This document shows, one piece after another, positions 11,401 through 25,003 of a stretch of DNA of 64,000 bases. How positions within the stretch are numbered: the first letter of the stretch is position 1; every line of letters starts with the position of its first letter. This DNA is from Trema orientale. Lineage: Eukaryota; Streptophyta; Magnoliopsida; Rosales; Cannabaceae. The DNA lies in contig JXTC01000038.1 of assembly GCA_002914845.1 (NCBI GenBank), positions 1,019,611 through 1,083,610 on the forward strand, written 5' to 3'. The position numbers were made by a program, and so were the translations under genes. The notes beneath the pieces were generated by a model. That model did not search any database and was not told the DNA's origin. It saw only the letters and a list, made by a program, of their open reading frames with translations.

Positions 11401-14400
11401 CCATAATGTTAAGAAATCATGGCTAATTAAAGCCCGATACTACATAGTTTAAATAAAGGTCAAAATTTAGTTGATCTAAAGCTTGAGGGATGTGTATATG
11501 AGTTTGGAGGGGTCAATAGTTCAAACTTTAGTAGAGTGTGTGTGTGTGTGTTTGTACGTTTTGAGCAGAATACAGAGATAGAAGACACGTCATCAGCTTC
11601 TAGAATGCTTCGGTCAGAGCTAAGTCAGCTCTAGTGTAGTAACCGTTCGTAAAAACAGTTGAGGCTGTTCAACTGTGTCCGACTCATCTGGAGTCTATTA
11701 GATCAAGTTATTAGCCTTGTATTCTGCATATAAATATATGAACAATTCTTCAGACTATTCTCATCACTTGAGAAAGTCAGTTTTACTAAAAATCCTCTTG
11801 CATATCAATTCTTTCTTGGTATCAGAGCTTCAGAGGTTCATCAATAGGGATCGATGGTGCATCTTCCTTATCTATAAACGATGGTGCATCTTCCTCATCT
11901 GGTTCTGCTTTCAGTAATCTACAGAAAATGAGTCCTTATTCTCCCTTCGCCACAACACTGAGTACTGCTCCTTCAGTAAAGCTTGATCGGAGCAACTATC
12001 TCATGTAGAAATCTCAAGTGATCCCAGCTGTTCGAGGCCATGGCGTCTCTGGATACTTACTCGGAACAAAGTCATGTCCTGCTGAATTTCTAGAAAGGCG
12101 TGATCTCAATGGGAAGATGATTCGAGTATCTAATCCTGAGTTTGAGTAATAGAACAGAGAAGATTAGCTCCTAATGAGTTGGATTCTATCTTCTCTGTCT
12201 CCAGCCATTCTTGGCCATGTGATCAGATGTGCTACTTCAGCTGAAGTTTAGAGTACTCTAGAACATCTCTTCATCACTCGATCTCGCGCAAAATTGCTTC
12301 AACTGAAGATGGAGCTTCAGACTTTGAAGAAAGGAAACTTATCCATGGCTAATTACTTAGCCAAACTTGAGAATCTGGCTGATCAATGTGCTGCAACTGG
12401 ATATCTCCTCGAAGATGAAGATTTAGTCATGCATGCTCTGGCAAGACTTGAATTGGAATATGATCCAGTCGTGTGCAGTATCACTACTCGTCATTCAGAT
12501 GAGAAGCTTTCACTCAAAGAAGTGTACTCTCTGCTACTGAATCAAGACGCAAGAATTGAGCAATATAATGCTGCTATGATGATCAATAATCCATCAACAA
12601 ACTCTACTACCAAAAATGGCATTGGCACTCAATCTAGTTATCAAGCCCGTGGACGTGGAAATTACACCTCAAGCGGTCGAGGTCGTGGAAGGAATGGGAA
12701 CTTTGGTCGAGGCAATGGTGGCAATAACAAACCAATCTGTCAGATTTGTGATAAGCAAGGTCATATTGCTCTCAATTGTTGGTATCGTATGGATGAGAGT
12801 TTTTTCAAGCTTCATTAAGCTCTATTGGAGCTACTAAAGCTACTGATGCTGCTGCTTACATGGCAACACCTAAAGGAGTCATGGATGCTAGTTAGTATGC
12901 CGATAGTGGAGCTACCAACTATGTGACAACAAATTTGATAATCTGACCTTAAAGACAGAATATGGCGGTCAAGAAAAATTGATGGTTGGCAATGGTAAGA
13001 GACTAACTATCTCACATGTGGGTTATTCTTCGTTACCTACTGTTTCTAACTCACAATTACAATTAAAAAATGTTCTCCGAGTGCCTAAAATAGCTAAAAG
13101 CCTAATTAGCATCTTAAAATTAAGAGCAGATAATAATATCTTTGTTGAATTTCACTCTAATGTTTGTCTTATGAAGGACAAAAACACAAAGAATGTGCTG
13201 CTCAAAGGGATGCTTAAGGATGGTCTTTATATGTTCAATAATCCAGTCAAGACTTCTGTAGTACCTTTCCATAAGTCCAGTCTCAACTCTGATGTTTGTC
13301 ACTCTCTTTGTCTGCTTTCAAATGATTGTATTGTTTCAAATTTTAAATATGCCAATAAGTGTAGTCCTAATGACTTAGGCTCTAATGCTTCTATACTATT
13401 TAGAAATGTGAAGACTGAGTGTAATTTATGGCACAAACGACTTGGCCGCCCCTCTGTAAAGACTTTACAATCTGTTCTTAACTCTTGTACTTCACATTCA
13501 ATAAATAAAATTCTAGATTTCTATTCAGCTTGTCAATATGGAAAAAGTCATGTATTACCTTTTCCCTTATCAAACTTTCAGGTCTCCAAACCCCTGGAAC
13601 TTGTATATTCTGACATATGGGGACCTGCCCCTACTATATCTAGGCAAGGTTATCGATACTATATTCACTTTGTTGATGACTACTCAAGATTTACTTGGAT
13701 TTGCCCTTTGAAACTCCAATCTGAAGCATTGGAAGTGATTAAAAAATTTCAAGTTCTAGCAGAAAAGAGTCTTAACCATCATATTTTGTGTGTACAGACT
13801 TACTGGGGTGATGAGTATAGACCTTTTAAATAGTTTCTAGTTCAAAATAGAATAGCCTTTTGACATCCATGTTCTCATGAACACCAATAAAATGGTAGAG
13901 CCGAGAGAAAGCAACGGCATATTGTTGAGATGGGATTAACCCTTTTAGCTCAAGCTTCTATGACTTTGAGTTTTTGGTGGGAAGCATTTTTCACTACAAC
14001 CTATCTCATTAATAGACTACTATCTGTTGTAATTTCTCATAAATCTCCACTTGAAAGATTATTTGGTCAAAAGCCTAACTATAATTTTCCTAAAATGTTT
14101 GGATGTGCCTGCTACCCTCATCTCCGGCCATATAACTCTCACAAATTATAATTTTGATTGTTAAAGTGTTTGTTCATTGGGTATAGTGTTGATCACAAGG
14201 GTTATCTCTGTCTTCATTCCTCTGGTCGAGTCAACATATCTAGTAATGTGGTGTTCAATGAATTAGATTTTCCATATTCCAGTTTATTTCTTTATAATGA
14301 TACAAGTGTTTCCAATTTGTCCACCTCTATTTAGTCTACTTTCTTTATTCCTGGTCTTGACACAGGTACTTTCTGTGATATTGAGTTTGGTACTATACCA

Positions 14401-16225
14401 TATACTAGCACCATTGATTCTGTTTTAGATCAATATACTTTAGCTACAAATATAGACACTGCTCCTGTGACGTTAGATCAGCCAAGTATGCTCGGTAATG
14501 ACAATGCACAATCTTCAGGTGCACCAGTTGATGTTGATGCTATCGTTTCTACCATCCCACCATCTGCTCCAACTGTTTTTGTCCATCCCATGCCTACCCG
14601 AAGTAAAAATAGCATTCATAAGCCCAAAGTACTTGTTGCCATAAAGCATCCTCTTAGTGTGCACACAGGACCTATTGAGCCTACATCAGTCCAACAAGCT
14701 CTAGCTGATCCCAATTGGCAAACAGCCATGGAAGATGAGTTCCAAGCTCTTCAAAGAAATCATACTTAGGAACTAGTTCCTTTTCGTTCCAGCTACAATG
14801 TTGTAGGTAATAAGTGGGTTTTCAAGCTGAAATTTAATTCTGACGATACAATTAATAGATATAAGGCTCGTTTAGTAGCTAAAAGATTTCATCAAAATCC
14901 TGGAGTTGATTTTTCTGAGACCTATAGTCCAGTGGTGAAACCAACCACTGTTCGCGTTGTACTAACTCTAGCTGTTACTCAAGGATGGGATCTGTGGCAG
15001 TTAGATATAAATAATGCTTTTCTTAATGATATTTTACAAGAAGATGTCTATATAGTTTAGCCTGAAGGGTTTATTGACTCAACAGTCCCAACACATGTTT
15101 GCAAGTTAAAAAGGGCTCTTTATGGTCTCAAAAAAACTCCTAGAGCTTGGTTTGAAAGGTTGCAGACAACTTTACAGCAATGGGGTTTCACAAACTCAAC
15201 ATCTGATATTAGCCTGTTTATTTACAAGACTCAACAGGTTGTGTTGCTATTATTGGTTTATGTAGATGATGTTGTTATTATTAGTAATGACTCAGTAGCG
15301 ATTTCTAAGCTAGTCAAGGATCTCAATACCAGCTTTGCACTTAAAGATTTTGGTCATTGTATTATTTCTTGGGTATAGAGGCTTATAGAGATCAGTCTGG
15401 TTTGTACTTGTCTCAATCAAAGTATATTGCCAATTTGCTAAAGAAAGTACACATGGATACTGGTAAGCCTTTACCAACTTCTACTATTTCATATAATATC
15501 TTGTCTAAACAAGATGGTGATGCTATGACGGATCCTTCTTTATATCGAAGCATAGTTGGTGCTTTTCAGTATGTGACTATTACCAGACTTGATATCTCTT
15601 ATATAGTCAGCAAATTGAGTCAATTTCTCCAAATACCTACAGATGCTCATTGGCAAGCCTGTAAGCGAATTCTTCATTATCTGAAGGGTACAGTTCATCA
15701 TGGGATTCATCTTAAGACTACCAACTCTTTGAATCTTATTGGTTTTTCTGACGCAGATTGGGCCAGCTGTCCTGATAATAGGAGATCCATTAGTGACTAT
15801 TGTACTTATCTTGGTGGGAATCTGGTCTCGTGGAGTTCTAAGAAACAACACGTCATAGCTCGTTCAAATACTGAAGCAGAGTATCGAGCACTTGCTCACA
15901 TTGTTCCAGAACTCACTTGGTTGAAGTCTTTGCTAGTTTAGTTAGGTTCTTCTTCTATGCAAAAGCCTATTATCTGGTATGATAATCAAGGTGCAGCAGC
16001 TCTAGCTACTAATCTTGTGTTTTACCAAAGAACTAAACATATTGAAATTGACATCTATTTTGTTCGAGACAAAGTTCTAAATTGAGAGTTAAAAATTCAA
16101 TTTGTTCCCACTAGTGATCAAGTGGCTGATGTATTTACCAAATCTGTATCTACTGCTCGGTTTATTCAACTTTGATCCAAACTTCAAGTAGAAGTATCTC
16201 CCTTTCGTTTAAAGGGTGTTATTTT
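11400..16225 (+). mobile_element. Decayed Copia-type LTR retrotransposon (fossil 3)
   Basis: The most complete retroelement of the window. A primer-binding site for initiator Met-tRNA (TGGTATCAGAGC) lies at 11817-11828, so the 5' LTR ends just before it. The LTR start is not certain, somewhere in about 11400-11550. A UBN2-type gag covers about 11930-12580 and a CCHC knuckle (CQICDKQGHIALNC) about 12738-12780, after an RGRG-rich stretch. GAG-pre-integrase and integrase lie at about 13430-13920. Reverse transcriptase with the YVDDV signature lies near 15259-15273, and RNase H (DADWASC, then NTEAEYRAL) at about 15750-15940. A purine-rich tract near 16211-16217 would precede the 3' LTR, but no convincing second LTR follows. 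Old and inactive, with about ten or more breaks. Confidence 0.9.
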
Positions 16226-17531
16226 TCTTTAAATTTATAGTAAGTAGTGATCATTAGTTAAGTCCTACTTTTTTAATAAATAAAAAAAGAAAATGAGTGT
16301 TAAAATTGCTAATAATCCTACTATTTTTTTTATAAAAAAAAATTCTTTTAGTCCTTTATTTGTACCCCTAAAATTATATAATTAATAGCTTTTACCTACA
16401 TCATGATAAGTAAGATCCTACTTAGTTCAAAACGCGACTAGCAGAATAGCAAAACGACACAAGCTGCAAGTTATATACGTATATGTGTATCAGTGCTCAT
16501 TTTCTCAAAAGAACTCGACCTGAAATCAAATTGGATTTGCGATAACCTTCACATATTATTTTGGTGCTACATGGAGGCCACACAAACTAGGCGGATACAC
16601 AGAGAGAGAAAAGCTAGCCTTATTCAAAATGTTGCGGCAAATTCTAGACACATTTCAGTATTTTGCACAATTTAATTATCACAATCACAAATGACGGAAC
16701 TCTAATTGCCTATTCGAAGGCATCTGTCATTAATTAAACACTCCAAAGATTTTAACCTGCTAAATGGTTTACCTCCCAACATCAATTATTCTCCCCTTCT
16801 TAGAAGAATTTTCTTTCAATTCTGCTCCTAAAACTACTTTGGCAAGGGCTTTTTATTATTATTATTATTATTACTATTGTTATTATTTTTTCGGTAACAC
16901 CCGCTGAAAATATTTTCTTTCAACCCACCTCTTTTTCCATTTATTTAGCGAAATATTTCGTTGTTCCTTCCATATCTTCCAAGTCAACAGTTCGTCAAAC
17001 CTTTTGTTAATTAAGCTAAGCCCCAACTTAATATAATTCATGCTCTCTCACCTAGAAGAGGTGGACTGAGATTCGAAGCCACAAAGCACAGAGGTAACTA
17101 CTTGGATACTCGGGCTCAAAATCAATTTTAGAGAAATTAATAATACTATGAATAATTATCTTAGCTCTATATATGTTTCTTTCACAGTTTACAAACTCAG
17201 TTTTTAACAATTTCCTTTTTATCATCTTTCCAAAGACACGTGTCCTCTTGAAACCTACTAGAATTTTTCCCAAGAAGTTCATAACAACTCACTGCACATA
17301 ACAATTGATGAAATTTGGCTCCATTACGTAACTATATCTGTCATTATCTGAGACCGGAGTTAGTGGCAGAATAGATATTTCATAAAATAGAAATACCAAA
17401 AAATATTTTAAAAGTAATTCAAAAATGCTCGGAAACTTTAATTTTCTAAACTGGCCTCGATAAAATATTTAATTGAAATAAAACTCCACAGTTATGTATC
17501 ACTCATTAAACATAGACAGTAATAAAATCCA
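16226..17531. other. Intergenic sequence with a TTA microsatellite
   Basis: A (TTA)n run lies at 16853-16873. Otherwise AT-rich, with no recognised gene. Short frames at 16493-16675 (+) and 17052-17282 (-) show no family resemblance. Confidence 0.45.
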
Positions 17532-19722
17532 TGTCACACCCCAATAAAGACATAAGTAATACAAACCATGTCCAAAATCCCATAGTTATGCTTACTAAGT
17601 TATAATTAAATCCAAATTCCTACTGAGTCTATATATCACAAGTCTCATAGGAATTTACTAAAATATAAACAAAATAGTAAGCCTTCAACGGCTCAATTTA
17701 GTTCTCTCGATCCAAATCACACCGAGTGCCACCTAAGGGGAAAAAGGAGGTGATCTAATGCCCAGTAGAGAATCGATTGTAGGTTTTTATAAATAAAAAA
17801 TATACTCACATTGAAGGTCCTGCATTGTTAGTAGTTCATTCAAAACAGTTCACAAAATCCAAGTGAAAATCTCAGTCCAATAGTTCAAACATTCCAAACT
17901 ATTATAAAATATCCATCAAAACTAGTACATATCTATTCAAGTCAATATATAACTATGTATGCATTATATTCGAGGTCTTCTAGTGGGTCACCCGTAAGTC
18001 CAAACCACGTAAAAAGGCGACTATAAGTCCGAGCACCCAACGTGGGGTACCGTAAGTCCGACAGCCATGTAAGTGTGTGAATGCATGCAAATATTATATG
18101 AATAACAGAATAAGGATATGCATCATTTCCATAAAATCACAAAATAACCATGCAATATTCTTTAATCAAACAACATTTAGTCCTCAAAACTAAGTTCTCA
18201 AATTATTTTAGATTTTCTAAAAATTTCGGCATCATAACAACTGTTTTTGATCGAAACTCAAAAATCTAATTTCCTGTAAAAAAAATAGGTCAAAACAGTA
18301 TATATGACACATCAACCAGTGTGACGTGTCTTCCAAGCAGTTTATATCTCAAATCAGGTCAAAAACATATATAAACACAATTTTTACAAATTAATTCACG
18401 AAATTCAATATTTATTTAAAATATGTAAAACTCATAATTAAACTAATTTTAGAATCAAGTAATCAAATCCCTACTTTAATCGAGTGTCTAAACAGTGCTA
18501 CAGTGCTAAAGAGAGAATTTGGCGTTGTTTGGGTGTTGTTTGGAGGGTCGGGCGTCGTTTTCAAAACTTTGATCGATAGAATTGAAAATTTGATTTTCAA
18601 TCAAAGCTTCACATCGTGAAACGGACTTCACCACTGAATTCCTAATACCTAAAATAGTTAGGTTAGACATATAATTCGATAAATTTGGGTTATGGAACAA
18701 GACCTAGCCCTTAGCACACAAAACGAGGCAAATCCCTAACCTCGTGTCTCAAAATTCGTATCACTTAGAAATATAGTGATATTGTACATCAAAGTTTGCC
18801 TCTCAACCTCATTAAATCCAAATTTGAGGTCGTAACTTCGTTTCGAGGTTCCGAGCCTTAAATAGGCCCCTAATGTAAAAATTACAAAAATATCATTTTT
18901 TTGAAATATTTAGAAAAATATCATCTTTTTCAATTCAATAATTAATACGTCTCAGGATACCGTTTTGACACTACAAAATCACATTTATTCCTGTCTCAAT
19001 CTCCTATTTAACATGGTATAAATTTTATGGTGAAAATAATTACTCTACAAAAATAATTAGAAAAATACCAACTTTAACTTTGAAAAATGGCTGAAAACGG
19101 AAAAGACTCACCGGCGGCGAGTTAAAGAAAATGATCAGCTGGAAGAGGTCAGCAAGCTCGAGATAAGGCTCCACGTGCCGGCGTGTCTCGTGCCGACGCT
19201 AGATGGCGAGATTTCGGTGAAAAAACAGTTCGATAAGCTTTCTTCGGAGCCTTCAAACGCGGTCGTCGGAGCTCGAATGGCGGCAGGGCTGGTCGGGTTT
19301 TCCTCATCGGTGGTGGAAGAACAGCGCGGGGCAGCGCATCGGTGATGGAGCTCGGGGGTGCGGTGGCTCGGTTGGACGGTAATGGGCTTCGATTTTTCAA
19401 AAATTTCAGAGAGAAATGGGCTTCAGAGGAAAAAGAAAGAAGAGGAGGAGGATTTAAGGGCAATTATTGAAACTGTAGTGTCATATGTCGAATTCTGAGA
19501 GTATGGGCACTGTTTTTACTAATTTCACTTGGACCCGATTTTTTCAGATCTCCTTACATTTTTGCCCTCAAATAATTACATTTCAGTCCTAATTTTCAAA
19601 TTTTCTTCATATTTTTGCCCAAATGAATCTAGGCCAAAATTCTATCCATATTCGCTCTTTTTTTTTTGAAAAATTTGGGTCAAAAGACCACAATACCCTT
19701 ACTAAAATTAAGGGGTTTTACA
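17532..19722 (-). mobile_element. Gypsy-like solo LTR, copy 1 (fossil)
   Basis: A 2.19-kb block. Read on the minus strand it starts TGTAAAACCCC and ends GGGGTGTGACA, the TG..CA ends typical of plant LTRs. It contains no coding domains and has no partner LTR nearby. It aligns by eye with 38488-40578 in the opposite orientation. Shared landmarks, read on the element strand, include TTTAAGGCTCG followed by ACCTCGAAAC, and GAATTCAGTGGTGA. The TG..CA style and length suggest a Gypsy element, but with no internal domains this is inference. No clear 5-bp duplication was found. The two copies are strongly diverged, so old. Confidence 0.6.
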
Positions 19723-20380
19723 ATATCTAAAGAAATTTCGGTAGATCATTTGGATTCTTGCATATACACAAAGCTTTCTTCCAACTTCTTGTCAAACAGA
19801 TTTATTGAAAGATCAGCAAGATGATCTTAAACTATCTTTTTATTTGATGTTAATTAAGGTTCCCCCACCAAACACCCTTTTAATGGAACCTAGAACCATG
19901 CTCATCTCTGGATTGGCGTAAATATTTCAGTACATCAGCTTAAGAATGATTTGGTCTAAAAGTGCTGCAACAAAAAACTAATAATTTGAAGTTGTCAAAA
20001 CGCACCGACTCCTCATTGCCCACATCTTTCAGCCTTACTTTTAGCTTTTCCAAAACATTGGATGAATCTACAGCAACCTTCCCTTTTTAACTTCAGAAAT
20101 TCTCTTTGTGCCCCAAATCAATATTACTACTTTATAAAAATTCTCCATAGCGCATAATTAGAGTTCAAATTTCCTAATGAAATTTTTTCTCTGGTTCGGC
20201 AACACTGTTGCTTGAACTCACAAATGATTTCATACTCATTATTTTCTATGTATATCCCCTTTCTCTAATCCCTATTAGTAACAATTCCAACAACCACTCC
20301 TTCAACCCCACTTCTACAATCTCCGTTTCTCCATCCTATTAAAGATTAGCATGCCAAATCTTTAACTACTGAGAGTAAAA
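19723..20380. other. Intergenic sequence, nothing recognised
   Basis: AT-rich without a recognisable coding region or repeat structure. Confidence 0.4.
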
Positions 20381-20389
20381 AAACAGAAA

Positions 20390-20560
20390 ATAAAAGCAAG
20401 TAAAAACACAAATTTATAGTAGTTCACTCTCAATGTAAGAGCTATGTCCACTTTTTGCTGCTGAAGATTTTCACTATAATAAAGAAGAAAGATTACAAGC
20501 AAAAAAATCTCATATCTCACTCCTCTCTTAGACCTTGTGAATTCTCCCTAATCTCACTCA
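20390..20560 (-). mobile_element. Copia-type LTR fragment, family C (fossil)
   Basis: On the plus strand this reads AATTTATAGTAGTTCACTCT, later TGTCCACTTTTTGC, and ATCTCATATCTCACTCCTCT. It closely parallels the reverse complement of 43265-43410 and weakly the segment at 25335-25470. On the minus strand it has the GTGGA..TAG..C U5-like block common at the ends of Copia LTRs. No internal domains adjoin it. Placement in Copia is inference. Confidence 0.45.
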
Positions 20561-20600
20561 CCTAAACTCAGCACCTAATATCCTTTATAGAGGAAAAAAA

Positions 20601-22300
20601 TTAAGATAACCGAAATGCATATTGTAAAATTCTAAAAATATCTTAGCACTACAGCTCTTAGCTTGTGAATTTGAAACCAATATACCTAGTCCAAAATTAA
20701 AATCCCAAGAAATCTAGAATCATTTGATTGTAACATAAAAACTTTCGGTTACGAAAATCCTTTCAAATATTTATCAAACTTTCGGTTAAAAACTTTCGGG
20801 TAAGAATCGCATGCAAGTGTGGCCACCAATTCATGATTTTGCAAACTAGAAGGCACACTTTTTTGCAATTATTTAGATAAGGACTTAAGTGTAATAAAAA
20901 TTAGAACTGGGATTTAATTGCTAAGTGATGAAAAGCTAGGCCTAGGACTAGATCTAGCCACATGGTCCTAATCCTATACACTGATTCCCCTCTTTCTCTT
21001 CCTCACTCGTCTCTTTTTTTCTCTCTTTCTGCAATTTAAACCCTGAGTTTTGATTTCTGCCAAAAATAATAATAATAATAATAAAAGAAAATAAAATGCT
21101 TCCATATTATGAAATTTAAAACATTTGTGCCGTTTGCCCATATTTTGACAAATTTATTCCCTAAAAACTGTAAATCCAGAATCAGATTATGTTATTCTTG
21201 CATTCAAGAGGTTAAAACATTTGCAAGAAGTTAAAACATTTACCAACAAAATTGTTTGGACTACTTAAAGTGGGCAAAATAGGAACAGATAGTGCAAATT
21301 TTTGGAATTTTAGAATGTGGAGATATTTTTTTTAGAAACCAAAACTTAAGACTTAAACTGCTGAAATGAAGGTATTTATTTTTGCAATTAACTCTTAAAT
21401 TAATCCTCTAGCAAAAATTAATCCCAATTAACAATATTTTGGTGAAATTACCAACATATCCTTGATGTGAAAATCAAATTTTCACAAATCACAAAATATT
21501 TTTATTATAAAATCAGATAAAAGATAATTAAAAGTATTAAATATGATAGATCCTAAACTGTAATTATTTTTCGTATCTTTTTTCTCTCTAAAAAAGAAAA
21601 AAAAAAAAAAAAAAAAAAACCTCCATATTCTTTATTCACTATATAAACTAAACCCCCTCTGATAAGATTTCTCTTGTTTATTTTTTGTTTTTAATACTTC
21701 TTCTATATGTGTGTAGCTCTTGTTCCCATAAATTTATTCTTATAGGAGTTTTGTTCTATCAAATTTTAGATTATATGTTTTATTTATTTTGTTTATTGTC
21801 CCAATAGATTCTAAATCTATGTAGGTTTTATTTATTGTATTTTTCTTCTAGAGTTCAAATCTTGAAGAAATTCAATATAGGCGTTGCATGATTCACAAAT
21901 ATGGGGTCTACTAAGGTTAGTCACATTCTTTAGGAAGATGAAGTTTTGAATCTTATAGTGTCTTTGGCATTCACTATTTGCGTGGTCAAAATTGATTTCA
22001 AAACTGTTATTAGTACGGTGAACTTTTCTAAATATATAGTATCTCTAGCGACATTATTAGTTATACAAATTTTTTATTAAGAGATAACAGTAGTGGCTCT
22101 TGTCACTTTATTTTTCGTCTCGAAAGTGAAGCGGCTCATGCACGTACTAGGATTAGTTTATTCCATGTTAATAGTTTGCTTTGTAACTGGAAAATTTCTA
22201 ATTGTATTTCTCATACTGTAGCAATTGATTTATCATATTAATAAATTTCTTTTTTACCTTTAAAAAATATATATGACAGATCCTGAAAATTTTGAAAGTA
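20601..22300. other. Gene-free AT-rich stretch
   Basis: Contains an AAT run (21066-21084) and a long A run (about 21595-21619). A stretch near 22110-22190 could be a faint trace of a degraded coding repeat but is too weak to name. Confidence 0.4.
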
Positions 22301-22301
22301 A

Positions 22302-22647
22302 AATTTTTTTTTTTTTTTTGGAGAAAAAGGGGAATCGGGTGGTGCCCGTCCTATTCCCCAACTCCTTTGGCATGATAGCAATCCCGGGGACCATCAAGAA
22401 TGAAGAGGGCCCGACCTAGTCTCTACTCAGCCCAAATGGGTGGGTTGTCAAGCATTCAGGCCGAGTTTCACCGCTTACCACCACACTCGATGCATCATAA
22501 ACCCTTCAGCATGATATCAATCTCAGGAACCACTGAGAATGGAGAGGATCCGACCTAGTCTCCACGGGTTATTTCGAACTCGAGACGGAAGGCTTTGTAG
22601 ACTAATTAGACCCGGCATCCTGACCATTATACCACCACCTCGGTGGT
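22302..22647 (-). mobile_element. SINE-like retroposon with internal duplication
   Basis: Read on the minus strand it begins with a tRNA-like head: an A-box-like GGTATAATGGTCAGGATGC near 22615-22633 and a B-box-like GAGTTCGAAAT near 22571-22581. It ends in an A tail (the T run at 22304-22319 on the plus strand). Inside are two copies of one 63-bp unit, at 22364-22426 and 22503-22565, offset by 139 bp. Both contain the strings CATGATA and CCGACCTAGTCTC. No target-site duplication could be read. The box elements and tail favour a SINE; the duplication suggests a dimeric or tandemly extended body. Confidence 0.6.
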
Positions 22648-22975
22648 AGCAATTAATATTTAATCGTATATTGCTAACACTTTAACTCTTTCAAAAAGTA
22701 GAATTAATAAAACTTTTCTCTGTTTTTTGATCCCAATGGGGATGGAAAATTTTGTCCTCTCTGGTGTGATCTCTCTATAAACATGATACATGCCGTCGCA
22801 GGATGAATAGAGTATCATTTTAGATCACGATCAGGGAAATCTTTGGATCCCCTTTATTGGAGGGGACAGGGGGAACGCTTGGATAATTATATGAAGACCA
22901 GTAATCATATCACTAATGTATCTCCCACTAACTAAACGTGTTTCGCATGATTATTACAGAACTTCATTGTGAAAT

Positions 22976-23404
22976 AGCTATGTTTGGTAGAGAGGAAAGA
23001 AAATAGGAGGGAAGGAAAAATTAGGAGGGAAAGAAAATATGTAGGATAGAAAGAAAAATGTCCTTCCTCAATTGTTATTTGGTACGTAGGAAGGAAAGAA
23101 AACTAATATATTTTAAAATGACTATTTTGTCTTTTTTATTAAAATTTTAAAAGTAGTGTACAAGGTTAATTTGGTAAATTTATTTTAAAACATTTGTAAA
23201 AAAACTTTTCCTCTCCCTTTTCTGTCTATTTTTGAGAGGAAAATATTGGAGTGGGTCCCATCATATTTTTCCCTCCCATTTTCTCTTCCATGTTCTCTTC
23301 CCTTCCCTTTTCCCTCCTACCAAATAACCCAAAAAAAATTTTCACTCTACTTTTCCCTCAAAACTTTTCCTTCCTCTCCCTTTTCCTTCCTACCAAACAT
23401 AGCT
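22976..23404. mobile_element. MITE with terminal inverted repeats, polypurine/polypyrimidine arms
   Basis: Starts AGCTATGTTTGGTAG and ends CTACCAAACATAGCT with one base of difference in the pairing. The next 40 or more bases of each arm are GGAAGG-rich on one side and CCTTCC-rich on the other. It is 429 bp, non-coding and AT-rich in the middle. The target-site duplication is not clear, so the superfamily is left open. Confidence 0.65.
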
Positions 23405-23453
23405 TAAAAGAAATTAGGATTTATTGCTCACAATGTCATACCATATCTTAATG

Positions 23454-23743
23454 AGAAATTTAGGTTGATGACCAAAATTTTAAATTTGATTAAGTAGATA
23501 TCCACTTTTAAAATTTTATAGCTAAATGTCCAAGTAGATATATTTTTACACTTGGTAGATACACATATCTACCAATTTTAGTTACTATTCTGAAATGCAC
23601 TGGGTATATAATTTTTTATACTTGGTATATAAAATTTTACACTTGGTATATATGCATATATACCGGACATTTTGCTATATCTTTTGACAAATGGACATTT
23701 ACTGAAATTAGGCCCAAAATTTAGTCATATTTCTATAAGCCCC
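23454..23743 (+). repeat. Interspersed repeat B, copy 1, with 10-bp target-site duplication
   Basis: A 290-bp non-coding unit present again at 27425-27716 in the same orientation, about 85% alike by eye. It contains several copies of the phrase ACACTTGGTA(G/T)ATA. Flanks TATCTTAATG at 23444-23453 and 23744-23753 are identical, a 10-bp duplication as made by Mutator-type transposases. Matching terminal inverted repeats are not obvious. Confidence 0.7.
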
Positions 23744-24071
23744 TATCTTAATGTAGGTGATGAACCCATTTTAATATTAATCTTTCATGAGCAAAAGTTC
23801 GATAAAATTAAGCTGCTATTTCTAATATCAAGAATTAATTTTCTTCTATCGTAAAATATAATTTAAATTATCTAATTTTAAATGAGCCATATGAGGTACG
23901 ATTTTTTCAATATTTCATTTACACATCTCGGTACGTACAATAACTCAACAGATATGATTATATATAGTTACGTAATATATAACAGTTCTTTTGTTTTGTT
24001 TTTTTGATTAAAATAAGAAATAACGAGTTAACAGCTATAGGTATGAGGTATTATTCCAAAAATTACCCTAA

Positions 24072-24092
24072 TAACAACAACAACAACAACAA
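24072..24092. repeat. AAC microsatellite
   Basis: Seven AAC-type units. Confidence 0.8.
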
Positions 24093-24674
24093 AGAGGCCT
24101 GAGGGGGGAAAAAAAAAAAAGCAACTTAATATCCATTTAGCGTAATATTCTATCTTATTAGAGATAATATTATTGTGCTAAATTGGTAAATTACTTGCAT
24201 ACAATAATTATAAAATTACAAAGTACCTGATTAAGATCTTATAAAAATGAGACATAAAAATGTAAAAAGATTAGATAATAGGCAATTGCCCGCTTACATG
24301 CATGTAATAGTTTACTTTACTAAAAGAAGCAACTTCCTTTGATATAAAGGCGATATAAGGGTGTAATAAACTTTTAATTTGGAGTTCCCCATCCACCCCA
24401 AAAAGAAACTTTAATTCCGAGTTACAGCAAAAAATAAATAAATGAATAAATAGAATAAAAATTAGAAAGATTTTAAGGGAAATATATATTCGGAGTTTCT
24501 TTCATATGTGTCTCATTGCCAATATGAAAGGGAGTTGTATACGAAACGTACTTCACGAATCAGTTACATCCAATGTAACCTAGTCAATTTACATTAGCAT
24601 ATTAATCGTCGGATATTAATTGCTTCCAATAACTATTATAAGAAACAAACAAGTCTAATTTTCATCAGTAAAAA

Positions 24675-25003
24675 GGGATAATAATATCATTTTTATACCT
24701 TATATTTTGATACTTTGTTCAAATTATAGTATTTTAGTTATTACCAATATTGACATTTAGATTTCAAATTAATTACAAATTTATACTTTAACACTAATTT
24801 AGAGCAGTTAATTTACTAAAATACCGTTTAAAAAATTGAAAGTAAATCATATAAAAATTATCCAAAAACAAGTTTATTAAATTTTCTTAGGGTATAAATT
24901 TATAACAAATACTAAATCTAAAGATCAATGTTGATAATAATAAACACAAGATACAAATTAAATAAAGTGTCAAAATAAATAGTATAAATATGATATTATT
25001 CCT
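24675..25003. mobile_element. Long-TIR Mutator-like MITE 1
   Basis: A 329-bp non-coding unit whose two ends form inverted repeats of about 110 bp, starting GGGATAATAATATCAT and, on the other strand, AGGAATAATATCAT. Flanks cagtaaaaa (24666-24674) and aagtaaaat (25004-25012) agree at 7 of 9 positions, consistent with a 9-bp Mutator-type duplication. No transposase is present. Confidence 0.65.

Noticed and set aside
18971-18985. CACTA terminus (CACTACAAAATC)
   Set aside because: Only the first eight bases match, it lies inside the solo LTR, and no partner end exists.
19149-19463. 104-codon minus-strand frame rich in Pro, Ala and Arg
   Set aside because: It lies in the GC-richer part of the solo LTR and has no recognisable domain.
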